From Streptomyces roseicoloratus (GTDB lineage: Bacteria > Actinomycetota > Actinomycetes > Streptomycetales > Streptomycetaceae), in contig NZ_SDOY01000153.1 in assembly GCF_004117935.1 (NCBI RefSeq), forward strand, positions 1 to 64,000: a DNA stretch of 64,000 nt, written 5' to 3'. Shown piece by piece: positions 16,392 to 26,876 of the stretch. The first letter of the stretch is position 1. Every line of letters starts with the position of its first letter. Position numbers and translations under genes: made by a program. The notes beneath the pieces are model-generated. The model had not been told where the DNA came from, did no database searches, and worked only from the letters and a program-made list of their open reading frames with translations.

Positions 16392-17128
16392 GGGCGGTCA
16401 CCGCCGGCCGGTGACGGGACGGTCGCGGACGCGGCGGCTCCGGTGGCTGCCGCTCCGGGCGTCGGCGCGGCTTCGGCGAGGACCCTCCGCATGTCGTGTA
16501 CGGCCTGCCAGGTGCCCCGCCACGTGCCGGTGACCTTCGACCGGCCCGACCGGGGCAGATACGGCACGTCGACCTCGCGCACCCGCCAGCCGGCGTCCGC
16601 GGCCCGCACGACCGTCTGCAGGGGGTAACCGCTGCGGCGGTCGGTGAGCTCCAGGCCGAGGAGCGCCTCACGGCGGGCGGCCCGCATCGGACCGAGGTCG
16701 CGCAGCCGCAGCCCGGTGCGCCGGCGCAGCAGCCAGGACAGCGCGAGGTTCCCGGCACGGGCGTGCGCGGGCCAGGCGCCACGCCCGGCGGGACGACGCC
16801 GGCCGAGGACCAGCTCGGCATCACCGTCGGCCACCGTGCGGACGAGGCCGGGCAGCAGGCCGGGGTCGAGGGAGGCGTCACAGTCGCAGAAGCACACGAA
16901 CTCGGCGTCGGCGGCGAGCAGTCCCGCATGGCAGGCCGAGCCGAAGCCGCGACGGGGCTCGTGGACGACGGTGGCGCCCAGGCTGCGGGCCAGCTCGGCG
17001 GAGCCGTCGGTGGAGCCGTTGTCGACCACGATGGCCCGCCAGCCGGCGGGGACGCGGCCGAGGACCCAGGGCAGGGCCCCGGCCTCGTCGAGACAGGGAA
17101 GGACGACGTCTACGGTCATGGGTGTCAC
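16388..17128 (-). CDS. Family 2 glycosyltransferase
   Basis: 246-aa cytoplasmic GT-A enzyme: VDVVLPCLDEAGALPWVL, AIVVDNGSTDGSAELA, GFGSACHAGLLAADAEFVCFCDCDASLDPG with the DCD metal motif, and RRSGYPLQTVVRAADAGW. It resembles DPM/GtrB-type polyprenyl-phosphate sugar synthases but lacks their C-terminal membrane helices; the tail is Ala/Pro-rich. A TACGGT -10 box ends 7 nt before GTG 17128, so a leaderless start there is likely; ATG 17119 is the alternative. First gene of a GT2-DUF2064-methyltransferase operon joined by 4-nt GTGA overlaps. Confidence 0.88.
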   Translation of the reverse strand: MTPMTVDVVLPCLDEAGALPWVLGRVPAGWRAIVVDNGSTDGSAELARSLGATVVHEPRRGFGSACHAGLLAADAEFVCFCDCDASLDPGLLPGLVRTVADGDAELVLGRRRPAGRGAWPAHARAGNLALSWLLRRRTGLRLRDLGPMRAARREALLGLELTDRRSGYPLQTVVRAADAGWRVREVDVPYLPRSGRSKVTGTWRGTWQAVHDMRRVLAEAAPTPGAAATGAAASATVPSPAGGDRP

Positions 17129-17135
17129 GCGTCCC

Positions 17136-17141
17136 ACCGTA
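17136..17141 (-). promoter_or_regulatory. Putative -10 box (TACGGT) of the GT2 operon
   Basis: Read on the minus strand, TACGGT is followed by 7 nt and then GTG 17128. Confidence 0.4.
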
Positions 17142-17252
17142 GGAAGCACGGGGCGGATCGGAGCGCCGGAAGTCCTTACGAAACGCGGACGTCACCCCGG
17201 CCGCTCCGGGAGGCCCGTGACCGTCGCACCGGCGGATGCGAGGCTGGGCGGC

Positions 17253-17999
17253 ATGAGCGAGAGCACAGGCCCGGAGAGCCGGGCACGCATCCTGGTGGTG
17301 GACGACGACCCGACGGTGGCCGAGGTGGTCACCGGCTACCTGGAGCGGGCCGGTTTCGCCGTCGAGCACGCCGCCGACGGCCTCGACGCGTTGCGCGGGG
17401 CAGAGGAACGGCGGCCGGAGCTCGTCGTGCTCGACCTCATGCTGCCGGGCCTGGACGGCCTGGAGGTGTGCCGGAGACTTCGCGCCTCCGGACCCGTCCC
17501 CGTGATCATGCTGACCGCGCGCGGCGACGAGGAGGACCGGATCACGGGCCTGGAGGTCGGCGCGGACGACTACGTCACGAAGCCGTTCAGCCCGCGGGAA
17601 CTGGTGCTGCGCGTCGAGTCCGTGCTGCGCCGCAGCCGCGCGTCGGCCGCCGCCACCGCTGCCCGGACGCGGCCGGTGCTCCGGGCCGGTGACCTCGCCC
17701 TGGACCCGGTGACCCGCCGCGCCACCCGTACGGGCGAGGAACTGGCCCTCACCCTGCGGGAGTTCGACCTCCTGGCGCATTTCCTGGAACACCCGGGAAC
17801 GGCGCACACCCGGGAGGATCTGATGCGGAGGGTGTGGGGCTGGGACTTCGGCGACCTGTCCACGGTGACGGTCCACGTCCGCCGGCTGCGCGCCAAGATC
17901 GAGGAGGACCCGGCCAGACCCCGGCTGATCCAGACGGTGTGGGGCGTGGGCTACCGATTCGAGCCGGTGCCCGCGCGCGGTGCCGAGGGGGCGGCGTGA
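17253..17999 (+). CDS. OmpR/PhoB-type response regulator
   Basis: 248-aa regulator. Receiver domain RILVVDDDPTVAEVV, phosphoacceptor Asp in LVVLDLMLPGLDG, MLTARGDEEDRITGLEVGADDYVTKPFSP with the conserved Lys. The C-terminal winged helix has ELALTLREFDLLAHFLEHPG, RVWGWDFGDLSTVTVHVRRLRAKIE and LIQTVWGVGYRFE. It is transcribed divergently from the GT2 operon 124 nt away and overlaps the kinase start by 4 nt (GTGA). Control of the flanking sugar genes is likely by position only. Confidence 0.95.
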   Translation: MSESTGPESRARILVVDDDPTVAEVVTGYLERAGFAVEHAADGLDALRGAEERRPELVVLDLMLPGLDGLEVCRRLRASGPVPVIMLTARGDEEDRITGLEVGADDYVTKPFSPRELVLRVESVLRRSRASAAATAARTRPVLRAGDLALDPVTRRATRTGEELALTLREFDLLAHFLEHPGTAHTREDLMRRVWGWDFGDLSTVTVHVRRLRAKIEEDPARPRLIQTVWGVGYRFEPVPARGAEGAA

Positions 18000-19108
18000 A
18001 GGACGTCCTGCTCATCGCCGCGTTCGCGCTCGCCGGGGCCGTGTGCGCCGGCCTCGCCGGAGCGGCCGTCCTGCGCCTCGTCCGTCGCCGCTCGGTCGCC
18101 GTCTCGCTGACCGTCGTCGCGGCCGTCACCGTCACCGCGATGCTCGCCGGAACGCTCGCCGTCGCCCAGGCGATGTTCCTGTCCGCGCACGACCTGTGGG
18201 TGGTGACCGTGGTGGTCGCGATGGCCGCCCTCGTCTCGCTCGGCACCGCCCTCGTCCTCGGCCGGTGGGTCGTGGCCCGGAGCAGGGCGCTGGCCCGTGC
18301 CGCACGGGACTTCGGCGACGGAGGCAGCTTCTCCGCCCCGGACGGCGACGCCACTGCCGAACTCGCGACGCTCACCCGTGAACTGGCCGCGACCAGCGCC
18401 AAGCTGGAGGCGTCCCGGGCGCGCGAGCGCTCCCTCGAGGCATCCCGTCGCGAGCTCGTGGCCTGGATCTCGCACGACCTGCGGACGCCGCTCGCGGGGC
18501 TGCGGGTCATGGCGGAGGCGCTGGAGGACGGCGTGGCGGCCGATCCCGCCCGTTACCACCGGCAGATCCGCACCGAGGTCGAACGCCTGACCGGCATGGT
18601 GGGCGACCTCTTCGAACTCTCCCGCATCCACGCGGGCGCCCTCGCCCTCACCCCGAGCCGGATCTCCGTCTACGACCTGGTCGGCGACGCGCTCAGCGGC
18701 GCCGACCCGCTCGCCCGCGAGCACGGTGTGCGCCTCGTCGGGCAGCAGGTCGACGCCGTTCCGGTGGAGGTCGACGGCAAGGAGATGACCCGTGTCCTCG
18801 CCAATCTCCTCGGCAACGCCATCCGCCACACGCCGGCCGACGGTACGGTCGCCGTCACTGCCGAACGCCGCGACGACGCCGTGGTCCTGTCCGTCACCGA
18901 CGGCTGCGGCGGCATCCCCGACGCGGACCTTCCCCGGGTCTTCGACACGGGCTGGCGCGGCACCGAGGCCCGCACCCCACCCGCGGGCGCCGGCCTCGGC
19001 CTCGCGATCGTCCGCGGCATCGTGGAAGCACACGCGGGCAGCGCCGAGGTGCGCAACGTCCCCGGCGGCTGCCGCTTCGAGGTCGTCCTCCCGGCCGCGG
19101 CAGGCTGA
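17996..19108 (+). CDS. Sensor histidine kinase
   Basis: 370-aa membrane kinase. Two or three N-terminal helices (VLLIAAFALAGAVCAGLAGAAVL, VAVSLTVVAAVTVTAMLAGTLAVA, LWVVTVVVAMAALVSLGTALVL) leave almost no extracellular loop, so it probably senses an intramembrane signal. A HAMP-like linker precedes the H-box WISHDLRTPLAGL, then the N-box LANLLGNAIRHTPADG, SVTDGCGGIPDADLP and the G-box GAGLGLAIVRGIVEAH. The GTG start overlaps the regulator stop. Partner of the preceding response regulator. Confidence 0.93.
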   Translation: MKDVLLIAAFALAGAVCAGLAGAAVLRLVRRRSVAVSLTVVAAVTVTAMLAGTLAVAQAMFLSAHDLWVVTVVVAMAALVSLGTALVLGRWVVARSRALARAARDFGDGGSFSAPDGDATAELATLTRELAATSAKLEASRARERSLEASRRELVAWISHDLRTPLAGLRVMAEALEDGVAADPARYHRQIRTEVERLTGMVGDLFELSRIHAGALALTPSRISVYDLVGDALSGADPLAREHGVRLVGQQVDAVPVEVDGKEMTRVLANLLGNAIRHTPADGTVAVTAERRDDAVVLSVTDGCGGIPDADLPRVFDTGWRGTEARTPPAGAGLGLAIVRGIVEAHAGSAEVRNVPGGCRFEVVLPAAAG

Positions 19109-19252
19109 ACCCACGAGGAACGGGAACGCCTGGGACGGGCCTGAGGCAGGCCCGACGCCTCCTTCGGGAGCGCCTGCGACGACGAGGCCGCAGCACTCCG
19201 CGCCGACGAGCCCGAGACCTCGCCCGCCGACGGACGAGCGCTCACGCCAGAA

Positions 19253-19416
19253 GACGTCAAGACCGACGACCTCACGTCCGAAGACGTCATGACCGAAGAC
19301 CTCACGTCCGAAGGCGTCATGACCGAAGGCGTCATGGCCGAAGACCTCACGTCCGAGGACGACAGGTCGAAGACGACATGTCCGAGGACGCCACGTTCGA
19401 AGACGACATGCCCGAG
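19253..19416. repeat. 15-bp tandem repeat array (11 units) at the epimerase 3' end
   Basis: Units such as GACCTCACGTCCGAA and GACGTCATGACCGAA run from 19253 to 19416. All are 15 bp except one of 14 bp at 19358-19371, which shifts the epimerase frame into the TGA at 19347-19349. Units on its far side lie in the gap before the histidine kinase stop. Confidence 0.85.
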
Positions 19417-20489
19417 GACGGCCCCGTCGGCCCGAGCCGCGCCGGGCCCCGTTGTCCCGCCCGGGCGAAGGCGACCATGCCCTCCTCGAAGCCGACGGCC
19501 GGCTTCCAGCCGAGGTCGCGCCGCAGGCGGGCGGAGTCCGCGGTGATGTGCCGGACGTCGCCGAGCCGGAACTTCCCGGTCACCACCGGAGCCGGCCCGC
19601 CGTGCGCCCGTGCGAGCGCCGCCGCCATCTCGCCCACCGTGCGGGGTTCGCCGCTGCCGGTGTTGTACGGGGTGAGGACGCCGGACGGCAGCCCGGCGGC
19701 GGCCTCCAGGGCCAGCACGTTGGCCGCCGCGACGTCCCGGACGTGCACGAAGTCACGGCGCTGTCCGCCGTCCTCGAAGACGCGGGGCGTCTCGCCTCGG
19801 GCGAGTGCCGAGCGGAACAGCGAGGCCACACCCGCGTACGGGGTGTCCCGGGGCATGCCGGGGCCGTACACGTTGTGATAGCGCAGCGACACCGCCGTCC
19901 CTCCCACCGCCCGGGCCCATGCCGAGGCCAGGTGTTCCTGGGCGAGCTTCGTGGTGGCGTAGACGTTGCGGGGGTCGGCCGGCGCCTCCTCTCCGACCAG
20001 CCCGGGTGCGAGGTCGGAGCCGCAGGCGGGGCAGCGCGGTTCGAAGCGGCCCGCGGCCAGGTCCTCGGGGCGGCGGGCGCCCGGCCGGACGAGACCGTGC
20101 CGGGGACACTCGTACCGGCCCTCCCCGTACACCACCATCGAACCCGCGAGGACCAGCCGCCGCACGCCCACCTCCGCCATCTGCGAGAGCAGCACGGCCG
20201 TGCCGAGGTCGTTGCAGCTCACGTACGCCGCCGCGTCGGCGAAGTCCTTGCCGAGCCCGACCATCGCGGCCTGGTGACAGACCGCATCGACACCGGTCAG
20301 CGCCGACCGTACGGCCGACGCGTCCCTGACGTCGGCGTGGGTGAACCCGACGGGCGACGGCTCGGGCGATGCCGGGTGCGCGCTCGGCAGCAACGCGTCC
20401 AGGACCACGGGCTCATGGCCCGCGGCGAGCAGTGCGCCGACGATGTGCGAGCCGATGAACCCGGCCCCTCCGGTGACAAGTACACGCAT
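19347..20489 (-). CDS. NAD-dependent epimerase/dehydratase with cysteine-rich insert
   Basis: 380-aa short-chain epimerase acting on nucleotide sugars. Rossmann motif VLVTGGAGFIGSHIVGALL, LAGSMVVYGEG and the catalytic YATTK of YxxxK, then SLRYHNVYGPGMPRDTPYAGV. Between the Ser and Tyr motifs is an insert of about 45 residues with ECPRHG and RCPACG, a zinc-ribbon-like set of cysteines not usual in this family. The last about 20 residues (SSGMSSSNVASSDMSSSTC) come from a 15-bp DNA repeat. TAGCGT lies 7 nt before ATG 20489; GTG 20498 is an in-frame alternative. It probably supplies the activated sugar for the neighbouring transferases. Confidence 0.88.
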   Translation of the reverse strand: MRVLVTGGAGFIGSHIVGALLAAGHEPVVLDALLPSAHPASPEPSPVGFTHADVRDASAVRSALTGVDAVCHQAAMVGLGKDFADAAAYVSCNDLGTAVLLSQMAEVGVRRLVLAGSMVVYGEGRYECPRHGLVRPGARRPEDLAAGRFEPRCPACGSDLAPGLVGEEAPADPRNVYATTKLAQEHLASAWARAVGGTAVSLRYHNVYGPGMPRDTPYAGVASLFRSALARGETPRVFEDGGQRRDFVHVRDVAAANVLALEAAAGLPSGVLTPYNTGSGEPRTVGEMAAALARAHGGPAPVVTGKFRLGDVRHITADSARLRRDLGWKPAVGFEEGMVAFARAGQRGPARLGPTGPSSGMSSSNVASSDMSSSTCRPRT

Positions 20490-20496
20490 GCCGAGC

Positions 20497-20502
20497 ACGC
20501 TA
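20497..20502 (-). promoter_or_regulatory. Putative -10 box (TAGCGT) of the epimerase gene
   Basis: On the minus strand TAGCGT is followed by 7 nt and ATG 20489, without a ribosome site. Confidence 0.4.
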
Positions 20503-20658
20503 CGGCCGCAAGCGGCCGCCGGGACGATCCACGCCGCCCCGTAAGACTTCCGTCAGGCCTACGGCTCTCCCCGGGAGAGCCGCCGGCGTCGCGACGCGGG
20601 CACCGCGGTGCGAAGCTCCGCACGGGCCCGCGCGCCCGCGACTGTCGGCGGCGGACGT

Positions 20659-20664
20659 TAGCGT
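20659..20664 (+). promoter_or_regulatory. Putative -10 box (TAGCGT), leaderless gene
   Basis: TAGCGT, 7 nt, then ATG 20672, mirroring the divergent epimerase promoter about 160 bp away. Confidence 0.4.
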
Positions 20665-20671
20665 GCGGCTC

Positions 20672-21307
20672 ATGGGATTCACGAGTGCCTGGGGCGTCAG
20701 CGCCCACCCCGACGCCGTCATCGCGGACGTGGCCACGCGCCTGCTGCCGGCGATGGAGGCGGACCGAACGGCGCCGGGAACGCGGGAGCGCTGGGCTGCC
20801 TGGCAGCGGGCGCCGCTGCCCGACCACCGCACCTGGTACGCCGTGGGATCCCGCGGGACCGAGGAGTGGGAAGCGATCGAGGCGTTCCGGGACATGACGG
20901 CACCCGGAGGCCACGTCGACTACCTCTGCGACGGCGTCTCGGACCCCGACTTCTACGTCGTCGACGACGTGTGGGTCGGGCAGGACCTGGAGCACCTTTT
21001 CGTGTCGGTGCACTCCAAGGAGTACGCGGTCGCCTCCCTCTTCCACGCCATCGGCCCCGAGCGCGCCGCCCTGCTGCCCGGATGGTGCGGCAATTTCCTC
21101 CTCACCGCGGCCGAGGCGCGGCAGGCCCTTCCGCGCGTCGAAGCGGCCTTCGCCTTCACCCGTGCCGAGCGGGTCGCCGCACAGGAAAGGGACTGGCTCT
21201 CCTACGGCGCGGACGAGGAGAGCGTCCTCGACGGTCCGGCGCGTGTGTGGCGGAACGCCGTGCGCGACGGACTCGGCCTGTGCGGCGTGGCGCTGCACCT
21301 CACGTGA
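20672..21307 (+). CDS. Protein of unknown function, 211 aa
   Basis: Soluble acidic protein, no signal peptide or helix pair. It is Trp-rich (WGVSAHP, RERWAAWQRAP, HRTWYAVGS, EEWEAIEAFRD) and ends GLCGVALHLT. No motif that I can tie to a known family. Codon use is typical of the window. ATG 20672 is preceded by a TAGCGT box 7 nt away; a GTG at 20663 is in frame but would lie within the promoter. It converges on the GH16-like gene with 15 nt between stops. Confidence 0.75.
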   Translation: MGFTSAWGVSAHPDAVIADVATRLLPAMEADRTAPGTRERWAAWQRAPLPDHRTWYAVGSRGTEEWEAIEAFRDMTAPGGHVDYLCDGVSDPDFYVVDDVWVGQDLEHLFVSVHSKEYAVASLFHAIGPERAALLPGWCGNFLLTAAEARQALPRVEAAFAFTRAERVAAQERDWLSYGADEESVLDGPARVWRNAVRDGLGLCGVALHLT

Positions 21308-21322
21308 CCCGCCGACCGGCCG

Positions 21323-21997
21323 TCACCTCGGCGGCCGGAACACCCGCAGGTCCCGCACCTCGTAGGACATCTCCGTGGTCGTGTCGTCCGGGGCCGGGTG
21401 GTAACGGCCCGCGCAGACGGAGAGGTTGACGATCAGGGCCGCGTGCCAGCCGCGTCCGACGCCCCGGTGGTCGGCGAAGACCTCGGTGCCGTCGAGCCAC
21501 CACACCACCGAGCGCGCCCCGAACTCCGTGCGCAAGGTGATCCACCCGCCCGGCCGTACGGCGCGGGACCGGTGGTAGCGGTGGGTGCCTCGGACGCGGT
21601 TGGACAGCTCCAGGAGATCGGGATTGTCGGGGTGATACTCGAAGACGTCGACCTCCTGGCCCCCGTCCCGCCACGTCCAGATCGCCGGCCACGCCCCCGT
21701 CTCCTCCGGGAGCCGCACCCGCGCTACCAGTACGTCCCCGGTGCGCACCTCGAAGCCTTCCGGGCTGCCCTCGGTGGTCAGCAGTCCGGTGTCCCACAGG
21801 CCGTCGCGCCGGCGCGTCGCCCGGAACACTCCCGTACGGCTGTACGCGGGGTCGGCGACCAGATGGTCCAGCTTGTTGTCGCCCGGGTTGACCGGCCCTC
21901 CGTTCGGATAGGCCCAGCTGCGGCCCGCGACCCAGTGGTCGGAGGAGCCGAAGTCCGCGGTGAAGACCGGCTCTTCGGCCGGCGGCCAGGTCCGCAT
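21323..21997 (-). CDS. GH16-like glycoside hydrolase, no signal peptide
   Basis: 224-aa jelly-roll hydrolase. The active-site strand is EVDVFEYHPD, matching the ExDxxE form of laminarinase-type GH16 enzymes (nucleophile, helper Asp, acid/base). Other family features are SWAYPNGGPVNPGDNKLDHL, GAWPAIWTWRDGG and WITLRTEFGARSVVWWLDG. It lacks a signal peptide, unusual for a beta-glucanase, so it may act in the cytoplasm or be exported another way. ATG 21997 has GAGGAG 9 nt upstream. Upstream is an 800-bp gap that starts with direct repeats. Confidence 0.8.
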   Translation of the reverse strand: MRTWPPAEEPVFTADFGSSDHWVAGRSWAYPNGGPVNPGDNKLDHLVADPAYSRTGVFRATRRRDGLWDTGLLTTEGSPEGFEVRTGDVLVARVRLPEETGAWPAIWTWRDGGQEVDVFEYHPDNPDLLELSNRVRGTHRYHRSRAVRPGGWITLRTEFGARSVVWWLDGTEVFADHRGVGRGWHAALIVNLSVCAGRYHPAPDDTTTEMSYEVRDLRVFRPPR

Positions 21998-22012
21998 TGC
22001 GCGTGTCTCCTC

Positions 22013-22165
22013 ACGTCGGGATGTCTACGTCGGGATGTGCGTCGGGATGTGCGTCCGGATCCGCATGCCGGGATCCGTGTGCCGGGATCCGTATGCCGGC
22101 CGGGTTCTGCCTGCAGGGGACCCGGACGTCGGGATCCGCCCACGGGCTCCGAACGTCCGGATCCG
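22013..22165. repeat. Degenerate 12-14-bp repeats upstream of the GH16-like gene
   Basis: ACGTCGGGATGT-type units recur from 22013 (at 22013, 22027, about 22039), merging into units with GGATCCG such as TGCCGGGATCCGT and GTCGGGATCCGCC. The array lies between the GH16-like start and the xdh promoter and contains no credible gene. Confidence 0.6.
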
Positions 22166-22374
22166 TTCGGCGGATCGTGTACGTCCGCTTCGTCTGAGGC
22201 AGTTCTGCCCGCCCGTGCCGCCCGGATGCGGAATCCCTCACTCCTTGTCCGGAAGTCGCCACGCGCGTTCCCCACGACACGCCCTCCGCCGTGGCCCTTC
22301 GCCAGACCCTCTGCCAGGTCCCGCCGCGCCCTCCGCCCGGCCCGTCACCACCCGTCAGGTCTCCGTGTGGTCTC

Positions 22375-22404
22375 TTGACCGATCAGCCCGGCGCACCGTA
22401 CTTT
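22375..22404 (+). promoter_or_regulatory. Sigma-HrdB-like promoter of the xdh region
   Basis: TTGACC at 22375-22380 and TACTTT at 22399-22404 are separated by 18 bp, a good housekeeping-type promoter. A start near 22411 would place the short leader reading frame at 22448 first on the transcript and xdhA about 390 nt downstream. Confidence 0.5.
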
Positions 22405-22447
22405 CGAGCGCACCGGCTCGTGAGCTGTCGAAAGGAGGCGACGTCGG

Positions 22448-22525
22448 ATGTCCCTCTTCTCCGACCTGCATCGCCTCGCTCGCCGGGCCGCCTGGGGTCC
22501 CGGGCGTGTAGCGCACGGCTGCTGA
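22448..22525 (+). CDS. Putative 25-residue leader peptide upstream of xdhABC
   Basis: ATG 22448 is preceded at 22431-22438 by AAAGGAGG, one of the strongest ribosome sites in the window, with 9 nt spacing. The peptide begins MSLFSDLHRLARRAAWGPGR and ends VAHGC before a TGA. It is basic and amphipathic with a C-terminal Cys. It lies between a good promoter and a 9-bp hairpin, the layout of an attenuation leader. I do not recognise the sequence, and no run of one regulatory codon is present. The alternative is a chance reading frame behind a fortuitous purine run. Confidence 0.4.
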   Translation: MSLFSDLHRLARRAAWGPGRVAHGC

Positions 22526-22548
22526 GCGGCCCCCTTCCTCCCAGCCTT

Positions 22549-22574
22549 CCGGTGTCCCCGATCGCGGACACCGG
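22549..22574 (+). terminator. Hairpin downstream of the leader peptide, possible attenuator
   Basis: CCGGTGTCC and GGACACCGG form a perfect 9-bp stem with an 8-nt loop, starting 23 nt after the leader stop. No T-run follows, as is common in high-GC actinobacteria. Confidence 0.4.
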
Positions 22575-22796
22575 CGTCTCCTGATCTCCATCACCCCTCG
22601 CGGCACGCCGTGCACCTCGTGCATGGCGCGTGCCGTTCGCGCCGTCCACGCCACGTCCACGCCCGACACGGCACCACGTGCTGGTCCACGCCAGGGCCCG
22701 CAGCGCGAACCGCGGCCGCGAGCCACCGACACAGAAGGCTCCTGAAATGACGACGACGACCTTCGGAACGGCCGTGCACCGAAACGAGGACATGTC

Positions 22797-24439
22797 ATGG
22801 TAGAGGCGCGGATCACCGTCAACGGGAAGGAAGCGCCGATCGCGCCCGTCGCGCCCCACACGACCGTGCTCGACTTCCTGCGCGAACGCGGTCTCACCGG
22901 CACCAAGGAGGGCTGCGCCGAAGGCGAATGCGGTGCCTGCGCGGTCCTCGTGGCCCGCCCCGGCGTGGACAGGCCCACCGACTGGGTGGCGGTCAACGCC
23001 TGTCTCATCCCGGTCGCGGCACTCGACGGGCAGGAGGTCGTCACCTCCGAGGGCCTCGCCACCGCCCGCCGTCCCGGCGCGCCCGGAGCACGACCCGAAC
23101 TGCACCCCGTACAGGAGGAGATGGCCGTCCGCGGCGGATCCCAGTGCGGCTACTGCACCCCAGGATTCATCTGCAGCATGGCCGCCGAGTACTACCGCCC
23201 CGACCGCTGCCCGAACCCGAACCCGGACCCGGAAGCGGAAGTGGGAGCGGAAGCGGAAGCGGGAGCGACCGACGCCGAGGACGGCACCGCGGACGACCAC
23301 ACGACCTCGGGCGCCGGCCCCCAGCACGGCCCCAACGGCTTCGACCTCCACGCCCTCAGCGGAAACCTCTGCCGCTGCACCGGCTACCGCCCCATCCGTG
23401 ACGCCGCCTTCGCCGTCGGCACGCCCCCCGACGACGACCTCCTGGCCCGGCGCCGGGAGCAGGCCCCGCCGCCGCCCGTCGCCACCGCGTACGTCCAGGG
23501 CGACGGTGTCTTCCTGCGCCCCGCCACCCTGGCCGAGGCACTGCACGAGCTGCGCGAGCGGCCCGACGCGGTCGTCGTCGCCGGCGGCACCGACTGGGGT
23601 GTCGAGGTCAACATCCGCTCGCGCCGGGCCGGTCGCGTGGTCGCCGTCGACCGGCTGCCCGAACTCCGGGAGGTGCGCGTCGCGGCCGACCACATCGAGA
23701 TCGGTGCGGCGGTGACGCTCACCGAGATCGAACGCCGCCTGGAGGGCCGCGTTCCCCTGCTGGCGGAGCTGTTCCCGCAGTTCGCCTCCCGGCTCATCCG
23801 CAACAGCGCCACCCTCGGCGGCAACCTGGGCACCGGTTCCCCCATCGGGGACGCCCCGCCCGCCCTGCTCGCCCTGGAGGCGTCCGTGGTGCTCGCCGCA
23901 CCCGACGGCGAGCGCGAGGTCCCGCTCGCGGACTACTTCACCGGCTACCGGCAGAGCGTGCGCCGCCCAGGTGAGCTGATCCGTTCGGTGCGCATCCCGC
24001 TGCCGCCGGCGCCGGTGGTGGCCTTCCACAAGATCGCCAAGCGCCGTTTCGACGACATCTCCAGCGTCGCGGCTGCCTTCGCCCTCGTCATCGAGGACGG
24101 GATCGTCCGCAAGGCGCGCATCGGCCTCGGCGGCGTGGCCGCCACCCCGATCCGCGCCTTCGCCGCGGAAACCGCCCTGGAGGGCAGGCCATGGGTGGCG
24201 GAGACCGTCGAAGCCGCGGCCCGGGTGCTGAGCGCCCAGGGCACGCCCATGGACGATCACCGCGCCAGCGCCGCCTACCGTTCCGCGATGCTCGGCCAGA
24301 CCCTGCGGAAGACCTACGCACGGACCACCACGGCTACGGCGACCACGGCGGCCACTACGCCCGGCACGGCCACCACGGCCAGGGCAGCCACGGCGGCCAC
24401 CACCACGACCAACACGACCACCACCGAGGGGGTGTCGTC

Positions 24440-24443
<4 letters not shown>
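22797..24443 (+). CDS. xdhA: Xanthine dehydrogenase small subunit (2Fe-2S and FAD domains)
   Basis: 548-aa electron-transfer subunit. The first 2Fe-2S domain has Cys40, 45, 48 and 69 (EGCAEGECGACAV); the second has QCGYC (117, 120) and LCRC (192, 194). Between the two Cys pairs of the second domain is a low-complexity insert (about 138-182) rich in Pro, Glu, Ala and Gly. The FAD domain follows: VVVAGGTDWGVEVN, NSATLGGNLGTGSPIGD. The last 40 residues are half threonine. ATG 23-type competition aside, ATG 22797 has GAGGA 6 nt upstream. The stop overlaps xdhB as ATGA. The complex oxidises hypoxanthine and xanthine to urate in the cytoplasm. Confidence 0.93.
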
Positions 24444-26875
<2,432 letters not shown>

Positions 26876-26876
26876 C

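Noticed and set aside
22748..22804. 18-codon frame (MTTTTFGTAVHRNEDMSW) just before xdhA
   Set aside because: No clear ribosome site; its stop overlaps the xdhA start, but the upstream GAGGA belongs to xdhA.
24191..24439. His-rich N-terminal extension of XdhB
   Set aside because: It overlaps the conserved end of XdhA in another frame, and ATG 24440 gives the normal ATGA coupling and start for this family. Reported only as an oddity of the repeat DNA.
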